Program-made: the position numbers and the translations under genes | Shown here: piece after piece, positions 1 through 11,347 of the stretch | Layout of the letters: each line of letters begins with the position of its first letter | How positions within the stretch are numbered: the first letter of the stretch is position 1 | Origin: Drosophila miranda | Taxonomy: Eukaryota > Arthropoda > Insecta > Diptera > Drosophilidae | Assembly: GCF_003369915.1 (NCBI RefSeq) | Contig: NC_046674.1 | Location: 16,988,001-17,052,000 of the forward strand | Direction: 5' to 3' | DNA: 64,000 bases | The notes under the pieces: model-generated | What the model was told of the DNA's origin: nothing | Databases searched by the model: none | What the model saw: only the letters and a program-made list of their open reading frames with translations

Positions 1-12
1 GTTGCCACTTAC

Positions 13-3000
13 TTCACTGCCCTCCTTGGCAGAATCCTTGCTCGCGTCCCCGTTCTTCTCCATAGTCTTGATCTTCTGCTTTGCCTTGGCGGCGATCCCC
101 GACTTGAGCTGCTCCAGCATACGCAGCTCCTGCAGTTCCTCGCGCTCTTGCTTGCTCTGCTGGAACTCGTCAAGTGCTGCTGCATCCACATTGGAGCCAC
201 TCGCATCGGCATCGCTGCCGTCATCGCTCTGGGCCCTCAGGCGCACCACGGGCGCGGGCTTCGTTGTGGAAAGGTCGCGTGCCTTCGATGGCCGCTTCTT
301 GTCTTGTATGATGTCCTGATAGCGCTCTGGATGTCGTTCTGCTGGCGAGTAGCGCAGTTCCGAAGAGCTTGAGCTGTGCGAGCGTCGCTTTGCTGGCTTC
401 GGACTGGGTGTGGTCGCCTTTCCCTTTGGCTTGGGCTTTTGTGGAGTGCTTGACCGTTCACGCTTCACGCTGGTCTGGCGCGGGGTACGACGATCTCGCT
501 TGGGGCTCCTCTCCTTCTTGATCGGATCGGGTGTTTTGCTGCGTCGTCGCAGTTTGCCAGGCTTGGGCTTGGGCGAAGGTGTCCGGGATGCAGACGAGCT
601 GCTACTGGAGCTACCCGATGCCGAGCTAGAGCTGGAGACTGCCCGCTTGCGCTTGGTCTTTTCCAGTTCCACAATCACCGACTTGGTGCCCAGTATATCG
701 TTGACAGTGTCTTCTGCAGCCTTAAAGGGATTGAATGCCGGTGGCGCAGCCTTCTTGGGTGGAACCTCTGGGGAATGACTGCGTCGGCTGCTCCCGACAA
801 CTGCGGCCGGCGACTGCTGCTTGCGGGAACGGGAAAGTGATCTAGAACTGCGAGTAGGCTTGCGATTATCGGTTGAATTTTTGGCCGAGGTCGATGGCGA
901 TCTCTGGCGCCGGGTACGTTCCTTAGAGACGGCTAGGTTTGGCACTCCCTGTCGCTCCTTGGATCGTTGACGGTCTTTTGATCGTTGTCGCTCCTTGGAA
1001 CGCTTTTTCTCATTCGATTGTTGACCGCGATCCTTAGAACGTCGTCTTTCTTTTGAGCGCTGTCTCTCCTTTGATCTTTGTCGACCTTTGGACATATCTC
1101 GCTCCTTCGAGGGTGCCTTATCCACCGATCGTTTCCTCTCCTTTGATCGCTGTCGATCCTTTGATCTGTCGCGCTTGATTTCAACTACTGGTTTATCCTT
1201 TGATCGCGCCCTCTCCTTGGATCGCAGTCTTTCTTTCGAATAAAGTCTCGCCTTTGATCGCTGCCTCTCCTTTGACCTCTGTCTCTCTTTTGACCTCTGC
1301 CTATCCTTAGATCTCTGTCTATCCTTAGACTTTTGCCTCTCTTTAGAGCGTGGCCTTTCCTTTGAACGCTGTCTTTCTTTGGAGCGGAGCCTCTCCTTCG
1401 ATCGCTGTCTTTCCCTCGACCTCTGTCTCTCCTTCGATTTTGGTCGTTCCTTTGATCGCTGTCTTTCTTTCGAGCGTTGTCTTTCCTTCGAACGAAGTCT
1501 TTCCTTTGATCGCTGTCTTTCTTTTGATCGTTGCCTTTCTTTTGATCGAAGTCTCTCCTTAGAACTTTCGCGCTTTCTTTCCGGCTCTTTGCGAGGTGGA
1601 GTACGGGTGGTTGCCCCCCGTTCATTGGACTTGGGACGTCGACTGCGACTATCGCTACGCTCGCGCTTGTCCCTTCGACCGTCGGCCGATGATTCGTTGG
1701 GCCGCTTTAATTCCCTGCGACGTTCGCGGGACCTGCTCCGGAAGGGATTCTCCCGCGATGTGCCATTGTCTTCAGCTTTGGTAGCTGTTGGATCGCGGGA
1801 TTTGCCCGACTTCTTGCCTTTGCGTTCATTACGCGACGGTGAGCTGAAAAATAAAATGTTCAAATTAGTTTAAAGTGATATGTTAGCACCTTTTTCAACA
1901 TACTTGGAGGGCTCCGAGTCCGAGGAGCTGGCACGGGCACGTGACTTCTTTTTCAGCTTCTTGTCGCGCTTTTTCTGCATAATAGAAAAGATAAGATCAT
2001 TAATAATCGTTCGCTTGGTATTCGATCTTGCTAAGAGTCTAACTTTTAGCAATATATATTTAAAAGATCGAACGATCATTCATTATGGCGCATGATAGAC
2101 ATATGAAGTTTCGGTTTGGTGCAAAACATTTTCGCTCTTTTTTCTTGAATTTGTACAAATGTATTCTTGTTCATTTATCATTTATCAACATTTATCACTT
2201 CACACTAGTTATCATATGATTGTTGGAGTATTAGTATCTTAAGGAAAACAGTCAAATGAAAGTACTTACAAAACTACAAGAGAGCCATTGAAAGCTATCC
2301 TATATCAATGAAGCGCCAAGGGTTTTTATAAACAAAATATAAATTTCTTTTTCGTTTCTTCAAAATTTACTTAAACTTATTGGATTTGGATTTTTGGTTA
2401 AAAAAAAAACACAAGCTACGAATTAATATTAAATACAAAAAAAAAAAACAGAGGCCATCCATAGTCTTGAAATTTCGAAGTTAAATATGAATAGTATTTA
2501 GAACATATTGGATTAAATCAGCGGTGGGCGGGCACTCTTTTGGAGTTTGGCAGTAGCGTTTCGCACACGGTGTGTATTTCGTTTTTGCATTCTCGGGAGC
2601 GAGTCTCAAACTCAACGCGCAAAGCATGTTGTTCACTTTTCGCTTTGTCGAAGAATAAATCTCGGCGCAATAGGAAGGAAGTGCAAGCTCACCGCTGCAT
2701 TAGATCGTTATGAGGATAGCCCCTCTCAAATAATTTTCGTCTAGCAATAATTGGAACGAAAAGGAAAAGAAAGAGAATCCATTGATAAAATAAATCATAG
2801 GGTTATACTAGATTGTGAATGCGTTTGAAGCCTTTTTACCTTTCGAAAATATTTTGGGTGATATTTCTGATTTGTATTTTTCTTTGTTCGATTACTAATT
2901 AAGTTGTATGCTTTAGTATTTATAGGATATACAATGTTAACGTTTTGTATGCAGGATTTATATAGTTCAGTAAGCACTGAGTGGTTATTTTTTGTCAATC

Positions 3001-6000
3001 GTTATTATTGAATGTTTCATTTTGGTGGAAAAAGAAGTAAATAAGCAAGAGAAGAAATGGCGCATGTTTAATATTTTGGTGAACAATTGAAACAACGAAA
3101 CGAAAAGTCAAACAAGAGTTATCATCATATACAGGTAATAAATATTTTAATAAATATATTGTATAGAGAGAGAGGCCAGTACTTCCATTTGGATTGTATT
3201 ATTAATATTTTTTTTTTTTGGTGGTGAGTCAGAAGTAATGATTGCTTGATTAGTCGGTATAAATATATGTTACATCATTAATGGGTTTAATTTGATTTTG
3301 AATGGAGAAATAGTTGGAGAAACAGCGTTAGAGGTAAGAGTTCATTAGAAGTGTTCATGAGATAGACAGGTAGTATATTAATGTATGGGATATATTGTAT
3401 ATTCTGTGAATCACAGTGACACATGCACGCGCTTCTTTCCACAGTTCTCTTCGCTCTTCGCTCTCCGCTAGCTCTTTTTGATGTTAGTGGGTATCCTCAT
3501 ACGGAGCTTATGCATACCTTGTCCTTCTTGGCTTTCTTGCGTGCGCTCTTTAGCTCACGATCGCGTTCGCGCTCCTCATCGCTGCTGCCCGCCGCCTCCT
3601 CGTCACTGTCCTTGTCGGTTTCCTTGTCGGTGAAACTGGCGCTGTGCTTGCGCTTGCGGGACTTCTTCTTTTTGGACTTACTGCAAGTAGAATCGTAGTG
3701 GGGACAGGGGATTAGTAGATCTCCTGGGTTGGTGGTGGGAGTGTGTGTTTTTCTTTGATAGTGACATTTTGTGCTGGCTACAACACACATTTATTTGGAC
3801 GAGGCGTTATGGGGGAACCGGTGCACACAGCACAGCTCCAAGATACTGGTTTTTAGCAGCAAATGTTAAGAAATAGGTTTTACTTGTGGTTTAGTGCTTT
3901 ACCTTCATCGAAAACTGCTCAAATTGCATTGTCTTAACATTAAAGAAGGTAATCATAATAATAGAAAGAAAGATGAGAAAGTAATTGGCTTTTAATTGTT
4001 GCGACACACAAAAATATTTCTTTGCATTCCTTAACAGAGAGAGAGATAGAGATAGACCTCTTAGACTTTATGGTATCGTATCGTATCATATTTTTGTAAT
4101 GTATAATATTGTATTCTAGTTTTCTTTTTTGTTCTTGTTTGTTCGCAATGCAGAGGTTGTTCTTTTGTCAACTAAAGTTTTGTTAAGAATTGTAGAATCG
4201 AATTATTACTTACCGCCGGGCAGTTTTTTTTTTTTTTTTTGGGAAAATGTGAATGATGCAAAGATTGTGTGGGATTGGAGATTAGTATGGATTGGATGGT
4301 ATGATATGGTTTGTGTGTTAGAGTGGGAATCGTGTTGTTAGCTATTAGTCGACCCATCATACATACATCAATAGTAAATCAGATCCCTGATAAATCTACT
4401 CACTCCCCGCTGCACACAGATTCAAATAAAAGATTGTCTTGGCAAATGTTAGGATATCGAAAGTAGTATATATTGCAGAGAGGCGCATTTGAAACACATT
4501 TCATTTTCATTTAATTTCACTTCATTGATTGGATTGATTTAATTGGTTCTTATGGTTCTGTGTGTGGTTGTGTGTGTGTGTGTGTTTAAGTGTAGGATCT
4601 CGTTTATAACTAAGTGTGTATTTCATTTGTACATAACTTTTCGCTTTTTTTTACTTTCTTTCTCATATGAGTCCCTTTTGTGGTTTCAAATGCAATGTAA
4701 AAGAAGGAGTAGAGACGAAAAACACAAAATGTATTAAGCAATTTGATAGTTTGATAGTTACAAAAGATTCTTTGGTTTTATGTTTTTTTTTTTGTCACGC
4801 TCTAGGCACAAATTGTTTACAGTTTACTATGGACTATGTACGATAAGGATTAAAGGATAAACCGAAAAAGTTCATGACTGTAGAGTCCAACCAAGGAGCA
4901 ACGAAAGAAACGACAAAACTAACACAGAGAGCTACAACTGTTTGAAGGCCGCAGGATCTGCAGGATCTGGGCTTCAGTCTATTGCTTACCTCTCTTTCTT
5001 GTGCTTCTTTGACTTCTTTTTCTTGTCCTTTTTGCGCTCAGGACTGGCAGAGCTAAGGAACAGAACAGAAAAAGGGAAAACCTGCCATTTAGTATCATCT
5101 TTTTTTTGGATAATCTCCATCCCTTACCTTTCTCTGGCGCGCTTCTTGCGCTTCTTCTTGTCCGACTTTGAGACATGCTCGCGCTCATCGCCACTGGCGG
5201 CGGCAACATGGCCCTCTCCATCCCGATCTCGCTCTCGGGATGGGGTACGGACCAGAGCATATCGCTTGCCCGTCTCCTTGTCCTTGCCTGCAGCAGCTGC
5301 TGCAGCCGCTGCCGCCGCTGCCAGGCTTTCGCGCTGTGCGTCCAGTTCCTTTTGTAGAGCCACGCTTTTGGCCAGATCCTCTTTTGCTTTGCGATCGTTG
5401 TCGAAGCTGCTGCCCTCCACAAAGTAGCTGGATATGTTGAAGGCCTCGCGCAGCCTTGCGTTCTTTTGCTGCTGTGCCTCGGCTATCTGATGGGTGTTGC
5501 GAGCACTGCAATAAGAAACAACATGAGATTGCGTTAGTAAAGTTCAGAGTAGGCTATCAAGGCTCAAATCATGGGTTTTAAGTAAAGCTGTGCAAATAAG
5601 GTGCTACCTCGATGACACAGCACTGCCAGCACCGAGCAGTGTCTCCAGCAATGTGTTCGAGGAGTGCTTCAGCAGCTCGAGCAGTATCTGGCCATCGATA
5701 TTGATCTTTGATGCGTTCACGTTTGCGCTTCCGTTTCCCCACTGCGACGTGGACAGTGGCAAGTCCTGGTGCGTGGCAACAGCTGTTCGCTGGCTGGGTT
5801 CCGCGGCCGGCTCCGTCACTGCGGATTGGCAGGCGCAGGCGCAGTCAGGGTTCGACTTTCTGGGCATTCCTGGTCGCCTGGTTTTCTTGGCGCCGCTTGC
5901 TAACGCCGGCCGCAAGGGCTTGAACTTTTTCGCCACCGCCGCATAGTTCAGCGCAGCTGCGCCCGATGCCGTGTGGTGCGCCGTGAGTTGAAAGCTCTCG

Positions 6001-8953
6001 TACTTTGCCAAGTACTCCCGATTGTCGTGCTGGAAGTATTGGGCCTTACACTTCCTGCCACCGTTTGCTGTCGGTAGGGAAACGCTTCCTGCCTGGGGGT
6101 GTGTGTGGGTGTGGGGACTGCCGAGGTGGCTGGCTGTGGCGGCAGCAGCTGTGATGGTGGTGGTGGTGGAGGCGGCACCAATTGCGTGACCTGCGCGTTT
6201 CCGACGCTTGCGGCGTTTTCTCGCTTTCACCACTTGCAAAGTGGTGGCTGTTGTTGTTGTTGTGGTTGCCACTGAGGCAGCAGCAGAAGCAGAAGCAGCA
6301 GCAGCTGAAGTTATCCCCACTGCCGACATAGCCGTGGAGGTGGTCGTATTGGTGTAGATTTCCGAGGAGAGCATTTTGGGTTTGTTGTTAGTTCAATTTT
6401 TGTTTTTATATATTTTATTTATATTTTAACTTTTTTTAATGTTTATAAAATTTGAAAAAAATAGTTCTTTATAGTTTCTTTTTTATGATTATTCAAATAT
6501 TAATTTCCACATTTAATTACGGAAGACAGTGGATTTTACCCGAATGTTAATTCGTCATATACGCGTTTAGTTTATTTAATATTTATATATATGATTACTT
6601 TTTTTATAAATCCATGTATTTGGAAGACAGTGGACTCTTTAAACACTTTGTATAGGTACAAAAATATATAACTTTTCATCGGTTATTGGAAGACGATGGA
6701 TTAGCATTGGTTTGGCTTCACATTCGTTTGATTTGACTACATTATGCCCCGCATTATCCGAATGCAAGTTTAATATATTTTTTGTTGTTGCTTATCGTTA
6801 TGGAAGACGTCGGGTAATTTGTAGGAGACATTGGATTAGCCTTAATATTATAAAACGATTCGCATACGAATTTTATGCCTTGTTGGTTTACTCCGTTTGC
6901 CGCAACTGTTGGCTCTCTGCGCACTTCTTGACTCCACTTCACGACTTAGACGACTAATTAATTACTGGCTAGGTTTGGAAGACTTATTTAGTGATTTGTT
7001 GCATTTAGTTTGGCATCAGTGTGGCCTGTGGCTGTGCTCTGTCTCTTCGCTGCTATCGCCGCTGCCTTAACACCATATTGTAATGGGGCTCCACCTAACA
7101 CTTGCAACAACCACTAGAATAGTACACACACAACGACATCCAACGACTTGAGCCCTTAATCCACGGCTGGGCATGAACACCAGTGACAGTGGGTTGCACT
7201 GCTGCTTTAGGGGTGGAAGACGACACCACCACCACCACCATCTGGCTGCCTTTTAGTTGCTGCATTTTGTTCTCCTTTTTATTGTATTTTCGTTGCACTT
7301 GAAGGGCTGCCTCAGGGCATAGGAGGGGGTTCCCCAGTTTAGTGTCTCTATTGTATATTTTATATTTTGGTTTTTGCCTATGGCTGCATCTCCGGCCAGA
7401 CGGCGGCTTGTGGGTGGCTGATTATTTTTATTGATTTTTCCAGAGCTTGGAGTGAAAATTTCGGGATCTTTTCGGGCACCCTGTGGCGGCCTCTCTGCAG
7501 CATTGCCATTGCATGGGACCCCTTGTCCTTGTGTTCTTGCCCAAGGACACTTGGTTGCTTGTCTTATTATTTATTCATTTAATAATATTTATCTATTTTA
7601 ATTGGTATTTAATTATTCCTGAGCGGTGCAGCCATGTTGCTTTGGCTTTGGAAGACTCGAAGTGACTGAAAACGGGAGTGCGCATCCCCAAAATCTTTGC
7701 AGCAGCCTTTTCTCTATACCACTCCTCGAAGCCGATTGGCCAGCATGTCCCAGCAGCAGGGTTGAGTTGCTCATGTGGTGGGCGGCCGGCCACATGCTGT
7801 GCGCACCACCCAGCGGCGCAATGGCGGGGCGCACGTTGCCTGGCTGGGGGGGCCTACAGCTGTAGCTGGCCGAGATTGTGGCACGCGTTTTGTTTAACCG
7901 TTTATTGATTTGTCAACTAGGCCCACTTTTTGTTTAAATTACATAAGCCTGAATGGATATACTACTCACGCTACGCGTCCAAATTCATCCTTTGGAGCAT
8001 CTGTCTTCCCTTGGCCCAACAACTTCTGACGGAACGAGTCCACTTGCGATTTGATGTCCTCCGGTGTGCGTCTGTTTGGATCATAAACCAATACGTTATT
8101 ATTCAGAAACATTTCACGTGTTTAAATTCTTAAAAAAGTACCTTGGAGAATACCTTACACCCAGATTGATAGATTGGCAGAATTGTTCGATGAATAACAA
8201 GGCTTTTGGGTATGATTTCACTTATATTAGAGGCTGCACTACATTAAAAATTAAACTTTAATGGGAGTTCTCAGATTGTTTGAAACTTTTGTCCGTGCGG
8301 CACGCGACACGCGGATGTCTTCTATTGAAATAATCTCTACAACTGAAATGCACTTTTTTCACCACCAGGGCAGGCCAGTGCCAGGCCCAGGCCCAGGCCT
8401 TGGGTAGGGTGTCGGAGCGGTCACCGGAAGAGCGCCGCAGTGCTCATATGTGACGCATGGTAGGGGTTGGTGGTTGCGCGAGTGCGTATGCGCGCTCGTG
8501 GCGAGAAAAACGAGACGTCGACGCTGCTACCAGGCGCAATCCGTAAACAGAGAAAATATACAGAGGAAGCAGCGGACACATAAACAGAAGTAGCAGCACC
8601 ACCAGCGGCGGTAGGTTGGTCGCTTGCAGCGCAGTAAATGCGTTGGGGTCACCGGCATTATATAACTAGGGATTGCATTTACAAGGCCCTTACATGGAAT
8701 ATGGATCATCTTACCCCTGCTTCTCGAGTATCTCCTCGAATTCCAAGCACTTGACTTCGATCTTGCGCTTGCGGTCATGGTCAAGAATTTCCTTGTTTGG
8801 CGGACGATTCAGCTGGGCGTCCAACTTTTTGATGTCATCTTCGCTGCGATAGTCCTTGTCCTTTTTGCCCGGCCGGACGAATGCACAATTGCGCTGCACA
8901 TGTCCGTTGGTACCGGAGCCGCGGGCGGTTGTCAAGCCAATTCCGTTGTACAT
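13..8953 (-). CDS. CG7971: SRRM2/SRm300-type splicing factor with Cwc21 domain (partial, runs off left edge)
   Basis: Orthologue of the spliceosomal protein SRRM2/SRm300, which sits in the nucleus near the catalytic centre of the spliceosome through its N-terminal Cwc21 domain. Exons on the minus strand, all with AG/GT borders and matching phases: 8715-8953 (ATG at 8953), 7970-8071, 5128-5505, 4990-5052, 3518-3680, 1904-1974 and 13-1843, about 949 codons seen. The first exon begins MYNGIGLTTARGSGTNG and contains LDHDRKRKIEVKCLEFEE, both hallmarks of SRRM2/Cwc21. Exon 3 continues with THQIAEAQQQKNARLREAF and GSSFD, also as in SRRM2. Lysine/serine-rich exons follow, then a large exon with SKERQR repeats and Ser/Arg/Pro-rich segments. 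A GTAAGT donor at bases 12-7 shows that the gene continues to the left. The family assignment is firm; the CG number is from memory. Confidence 0.9.
1186..1566 (-). repeat. 18-base tandem repeat encoding SKERQR hexapeptides
   Basis: Within the last visible CG7971 exon, about 21 consecutive 18-base units encode [R/K]-S-K-[E/D]-R-[Q/L/P/A]. A second, broken series of about eight units lies at roughly 950-1180. The units differ mostly at third codon positions, which suggests that the peptide is under selection. In all frames and on the opposite strand the array creates long spurious open frames. Confidence 0.85.
2556..2755 (+). repeat. Diverged dispersed repeat in CG7971 intron (copy A)
   Basis: Contains GTGTATTTCGTTTTTGCAT followed by TCTCGGGAGCGAG, and further on AATAATTTTCGTCTAG. 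The same blocks, in the same order and spaced more closely, occur at 42676-42780. This makes it a dispersed element, perhaps a non-autonomous Helitron relic ending in CTAG, but the family is not established. No coding exon is seen elsewhere in this intron (1975-3517) or in the next one (3681-4989). Confidence 0.4.
4557..4585. repeat. (TG)n microsatellite
   Basis: TG dinucleotide run in a CG7971 intron. Confidence 0.8.
5608..6374 (-). CDS. CG7971: Alternative coding first exon of CG7971 (Ala/Thr-rich, no Cwc21 domain)
   Basis: A single open frame of 255 codons starts at ATG 6374 (context AAAATG) and ends at a donor, CGAG|GTAGCA, at 5608. It ends in phase 2, exactly like CG7971 exon 2, so splicing to exon 3 (5505) keeps the frame and adds Ser at the join. 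The product would begin MLSSEIYTNTTT, be rich in Ala and Thr, carry a basic KARKRRKRRKR stretch that could act as a nuclear signal, and lack the Cwc21 domain. I see no good 3' splice site close upstream, which favours a separate promoter over a cassette exon. Inference: a second CG7971 isoform class. It could also be a nested mono-exonic gene that happens to share the phase. Confidence 0.65.
6520..7656 (+). repeat. Cluster of TGGAAGAC motifs
   Basis: TGGAAGAC occurs exactly at 6621, 6687, 6801, 6976, 7214 and 7649, with CGGAAGAC at 6520 and a shorter AGGAGAC at 6823. Four copies extend to GGAAGAC-NN-TGGA or similar, and two continue as TGGATTAGC (6697 and 6832). All are in one orientation, reading GTCTTCCA on the CG7971 sense strand. 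They lie just upstream of the alternative first exon. They look like relics of a short repeat, or like a multi-site regulatory element. Confidence 0.6.
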
Positions 8954-9718
8954 GATGCCTCCGGGTAGCTATTTATCAGTGCATCAATGTCCTCGAGGGG
9001 GGTACTTAGTGGTCCACCAATACTGCAGTTCGCAAAAAGACAAAATCGATTTTGGTTGCAATGTTGGCAATGACGTTGAGGCACACAGTCTATTGAAACA
9101 GCTACAAACCTCTCTTTTGTTCACTGCAACACATTCGGAAATACGTTCCGGCTTTATTAACTATTTTCTACAACTTGCGGCACAAAAAATAAAAATTATT
9201 CTTTGCGAAATTCCTTTGATAGATGCCGCTTTTTTTCGATATATGGAATGCACTGCAATGCTGCACGGTCTTATCGATAACATATACCCCGTCTGACCCT
9301 CGGAAATATACCGTCTCATTTTTAAAATATACCGTTAATATACTGACGAATTATCCGAGGACCATCATACATACTCCTCGTTTTTGATATTCCGAATATT
9401 ACTAGCTAGATAGGTGCCCCAGCTCTGCCCATATAACTTTATCCGATTAATGAATCATCGATTGAAATACGGCATGCATTTTAATTTTGCATACGAATAT
9501 CATCTTTAATTCGGACGATGGAAAATTTTGCTGATCTGGGATATACCCGTAAAAATCCCTTAAATATGGAGCAAATATCAATATTATATGCTGCAACTAT
9601 ACTATCGATAACTAAACATATCAACTCGATATATTGGTAGCGATTATCGCGCACGCGACGTCCAAGAAAATAAACAAATCGCATTTTCATAAAAATAAAA
9701 CCATAAACAAATAAAAGA
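8954..9718. promoter_or_regulatory. Divergent promoter spacer with two DRE sites
   Basis: Spacer between the divergently transcribed CG7971 and C9orf78-type genes. It holds two perfect DREF sites (TATCGATA) at 9272-9279 and 9603-9610. It also holds three related AATATAC blocks at 9305-9345, two of them reading AAATATACCGT, which resemble the Drosophila core-promoter motif 6. No convincing coding sequence was seen. DRE and motif 6 are typical of housekeeping promoters, which fits both neighbours. Confidence 0.6.
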
Positions 9719-10719
9719 ATGAGCGATGCGGCTGATGAAACGAAGACTGAGGGCGCGACGACAAAGGTCTTCTTCAAGAAGTCCTCACGCAAAAATCTGC
9801 GACAACGCAAGAACTCCGATGACGAGGAAAAGGAGGAAAAGTGAGTAAAATCAGCGAAAATGCTTTCATTTTTAATGGCAATTTCTCCACAGGCTAACGC
9901 TGGACGATATTAAGGAACGCCAACGTCTGCGTCATCGTCCAAATGGTGTCAGCCTTGTGGGTCTGGCCCTTGGCAAGAAAATCGCTCCGGAGGAGGAGTT
10001 GGCCATAAAGGATCCCTTCAATGTGAAATCTGGGGGCCTGGTCAACATGGCCACATTGAAATCTGGCAAAATGAAGGAAGCCGAGGATCCTTACGATGTG
10101 GGCATTGGCACACAGTTCTCTGCTGAGACGAACAAACGCGATGAAGACGAGGAGATGATGAAATATATTGAGCTAGAGCTGCAGAAGCGAAAGGGTGGTG
10201 GCACAGATGCCGCAGACAATGACGACGGTGATGTGAATAAATATCTAACACCCGAAGACGCGGCACTATATGCACTGCCTGACCACTTGCGGCAATCGTC
10301 CACGCACAGATCCGAGGAGATGTTGTCCAATCAAATGTTAAACGGCATTCCTGAAGTAGACCTGGGCATTCAGGCCAAGATCTGCAATATAGAGGCCACG
10401 GAGGATGCAAAACAGAAACTGCTGCAGGATGCCAAGAACAAGAAGGACGGGCCGTCACAGTTTGTGCCCACGAACATGGCTGTCAACTTTATGCAACACA
10501 ATCGATGTAAGTACGACCCTTTCTCATCCCATATCTTATGTACATCTCGTTTTATTAAATGCAGTCAATATCGAGGAGAACAGCGAACAGCGAAGACGCA
10601 AACGGGAGGAAAGGGAGGGCAAAAAAACAGCACAGAACCACACAGGTCCCAATGGTGTGAAGCGTGCGACCGACGACTATCATTATGACAAGTTTAGGAA
10701 ACAGTTCCGCAGATATTAA
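9719..10719 (+). CDS. CG7974: C9orf78/HCA59 (Tls1-like) spliceosome-associated protein
   Basis: Three exons, 9719-9840, 9893-10506 and 10565-10719, with introns of 52 and 58 bases and matching phases, give 296 residues, close to the human C9orf78 length of about 290. The start is MSDAADETKTEG. Near the N-terminus comes FFKKSSRKNLRQR, then the family block LRHRPNGVSLVGLALG. Further on are FNVKSGGLVNMATLKSG, MKYIELELQKRKG and, at the end, KRATDDYHYDKFRKQFRRY, all typical of this family. Relatives (fission yeast Tls1, human C9orf78) bind the helicase Brr2 and affect 3' splice-site choice in the nucleus. The product and the SRRM2 orthologue on the other side of the shared promoter are thus both splicing factors. 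The CG number is from memory and less certain than the family. Confidence 0.9.
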
Positions 10720-10887
10720 AAGTTCAATGGTTTTAATTATAAGAAAATAGCTTGTTTTATTGTCAAATTAACTACAACTATATTTATATAGGAATAGAAG
10801 TGGTGCGTGTTCCACCATCTGAAAAAAGAGAAAACAGCATTGATTAGTCATCAGATTTCTCGCAGGGTCTTTAAATAATTCACTAAA

Positions 10888-10969
10888 CATATCAGTAAGA
10901 GACAAACTTATTTCAAAGCAACGAATGACTGAAGCTCAATGAGATTCCTACTCAAAAAATCATCACAAT
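10888..10969 (-). ncRNA. C/D box snoRNA, copy 1
   Basis: Box C (GTGATGA, core at 10965-10960) and box D (CTGA, 10895-10892) lie about 65 bases apart inside the last host intron. A 40-base core shared with the other two copies includes TAGGAATCTCA followed by TTGA, a degenerate D' box. Short ATAT complementarity flanks boxes C and D as a terminal stem. Confidence 0.75.
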
Positions 10970-11118
10970 ATACTAATTAACAGGATCATGAACTCTACAC
11001 ACCTTTTGGGAAATATTCCAAGCAACCACATATGGGTAATCTGTAATATGTAGAGAAAATTTTGATTAGATGGGATTTACAAAGAACAATTTAGTTTCAG
11101 TTTCGTATTACAAATAAT

Positions 11119-11201
11119 ATAATCAGTAAGAGATAAAGTTAATTTCATAGCAACGAATGACTGAAGCTCAGTGAGATTCCTACTCGAAAATCATCACAAG
11201 A
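11119..11201 (-). ncRNA. C/D box snoRNA, copy 2
   Basis: Box C (GTGATGA, core at 11196-11191) and box D (CTGA, 11126-11123). A perfect D' box CTGA follows the conserved guide AGTAGGAATCTCA. The guide could pair with a TGAGATTCCTACT stretch as found in the conserved core of large-subunit rRNA. The fifth base from D' would then direct 2'-O-methylation of the A in GAGATT. The segment upstream of box D differs from copies 1 and 3. Confidence 0.78.
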
Positions 11202-11347
11202 TACAAATTTGTATAGGATAATAAATTCTACACACCTTCGGGAAACGATGACCTCCAAGGCTCCATTTTGGGACAACTGAAACAAATATGGAGAATATTT
11301 TGATTAGATGGGTACATGAATAAAAGCAATTTGGTATAACTATTGGT

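Noticed and set aside
950..1566. Regular 18-base repeats that could look like a CRISPR-type array
   Set aside because: There are no unique spacers; the units are contiguous codons of a eukaryotic protein.
1350..1873. Plus-strand open frames over the CG7971 repeat exon
   Set aside because: They are the antisense image of the SKERQR array; the minus frame has splice borders and family matches.
4942..5440. Plus-strand open frames of up to 161 codons
   Set aside because: Opposite strand of CG7971 exons 3 and 4, which have matching phases and SRRM2 similarity.
7741..7799. Nested inverted repeats (CATGTGG/CCACATG and CAGCATGT/ACATGCTG)
   Set aside because: Short stems in a GC-rich intron segment with no mature-miRNA-like arm; not enough for an RNA gene.
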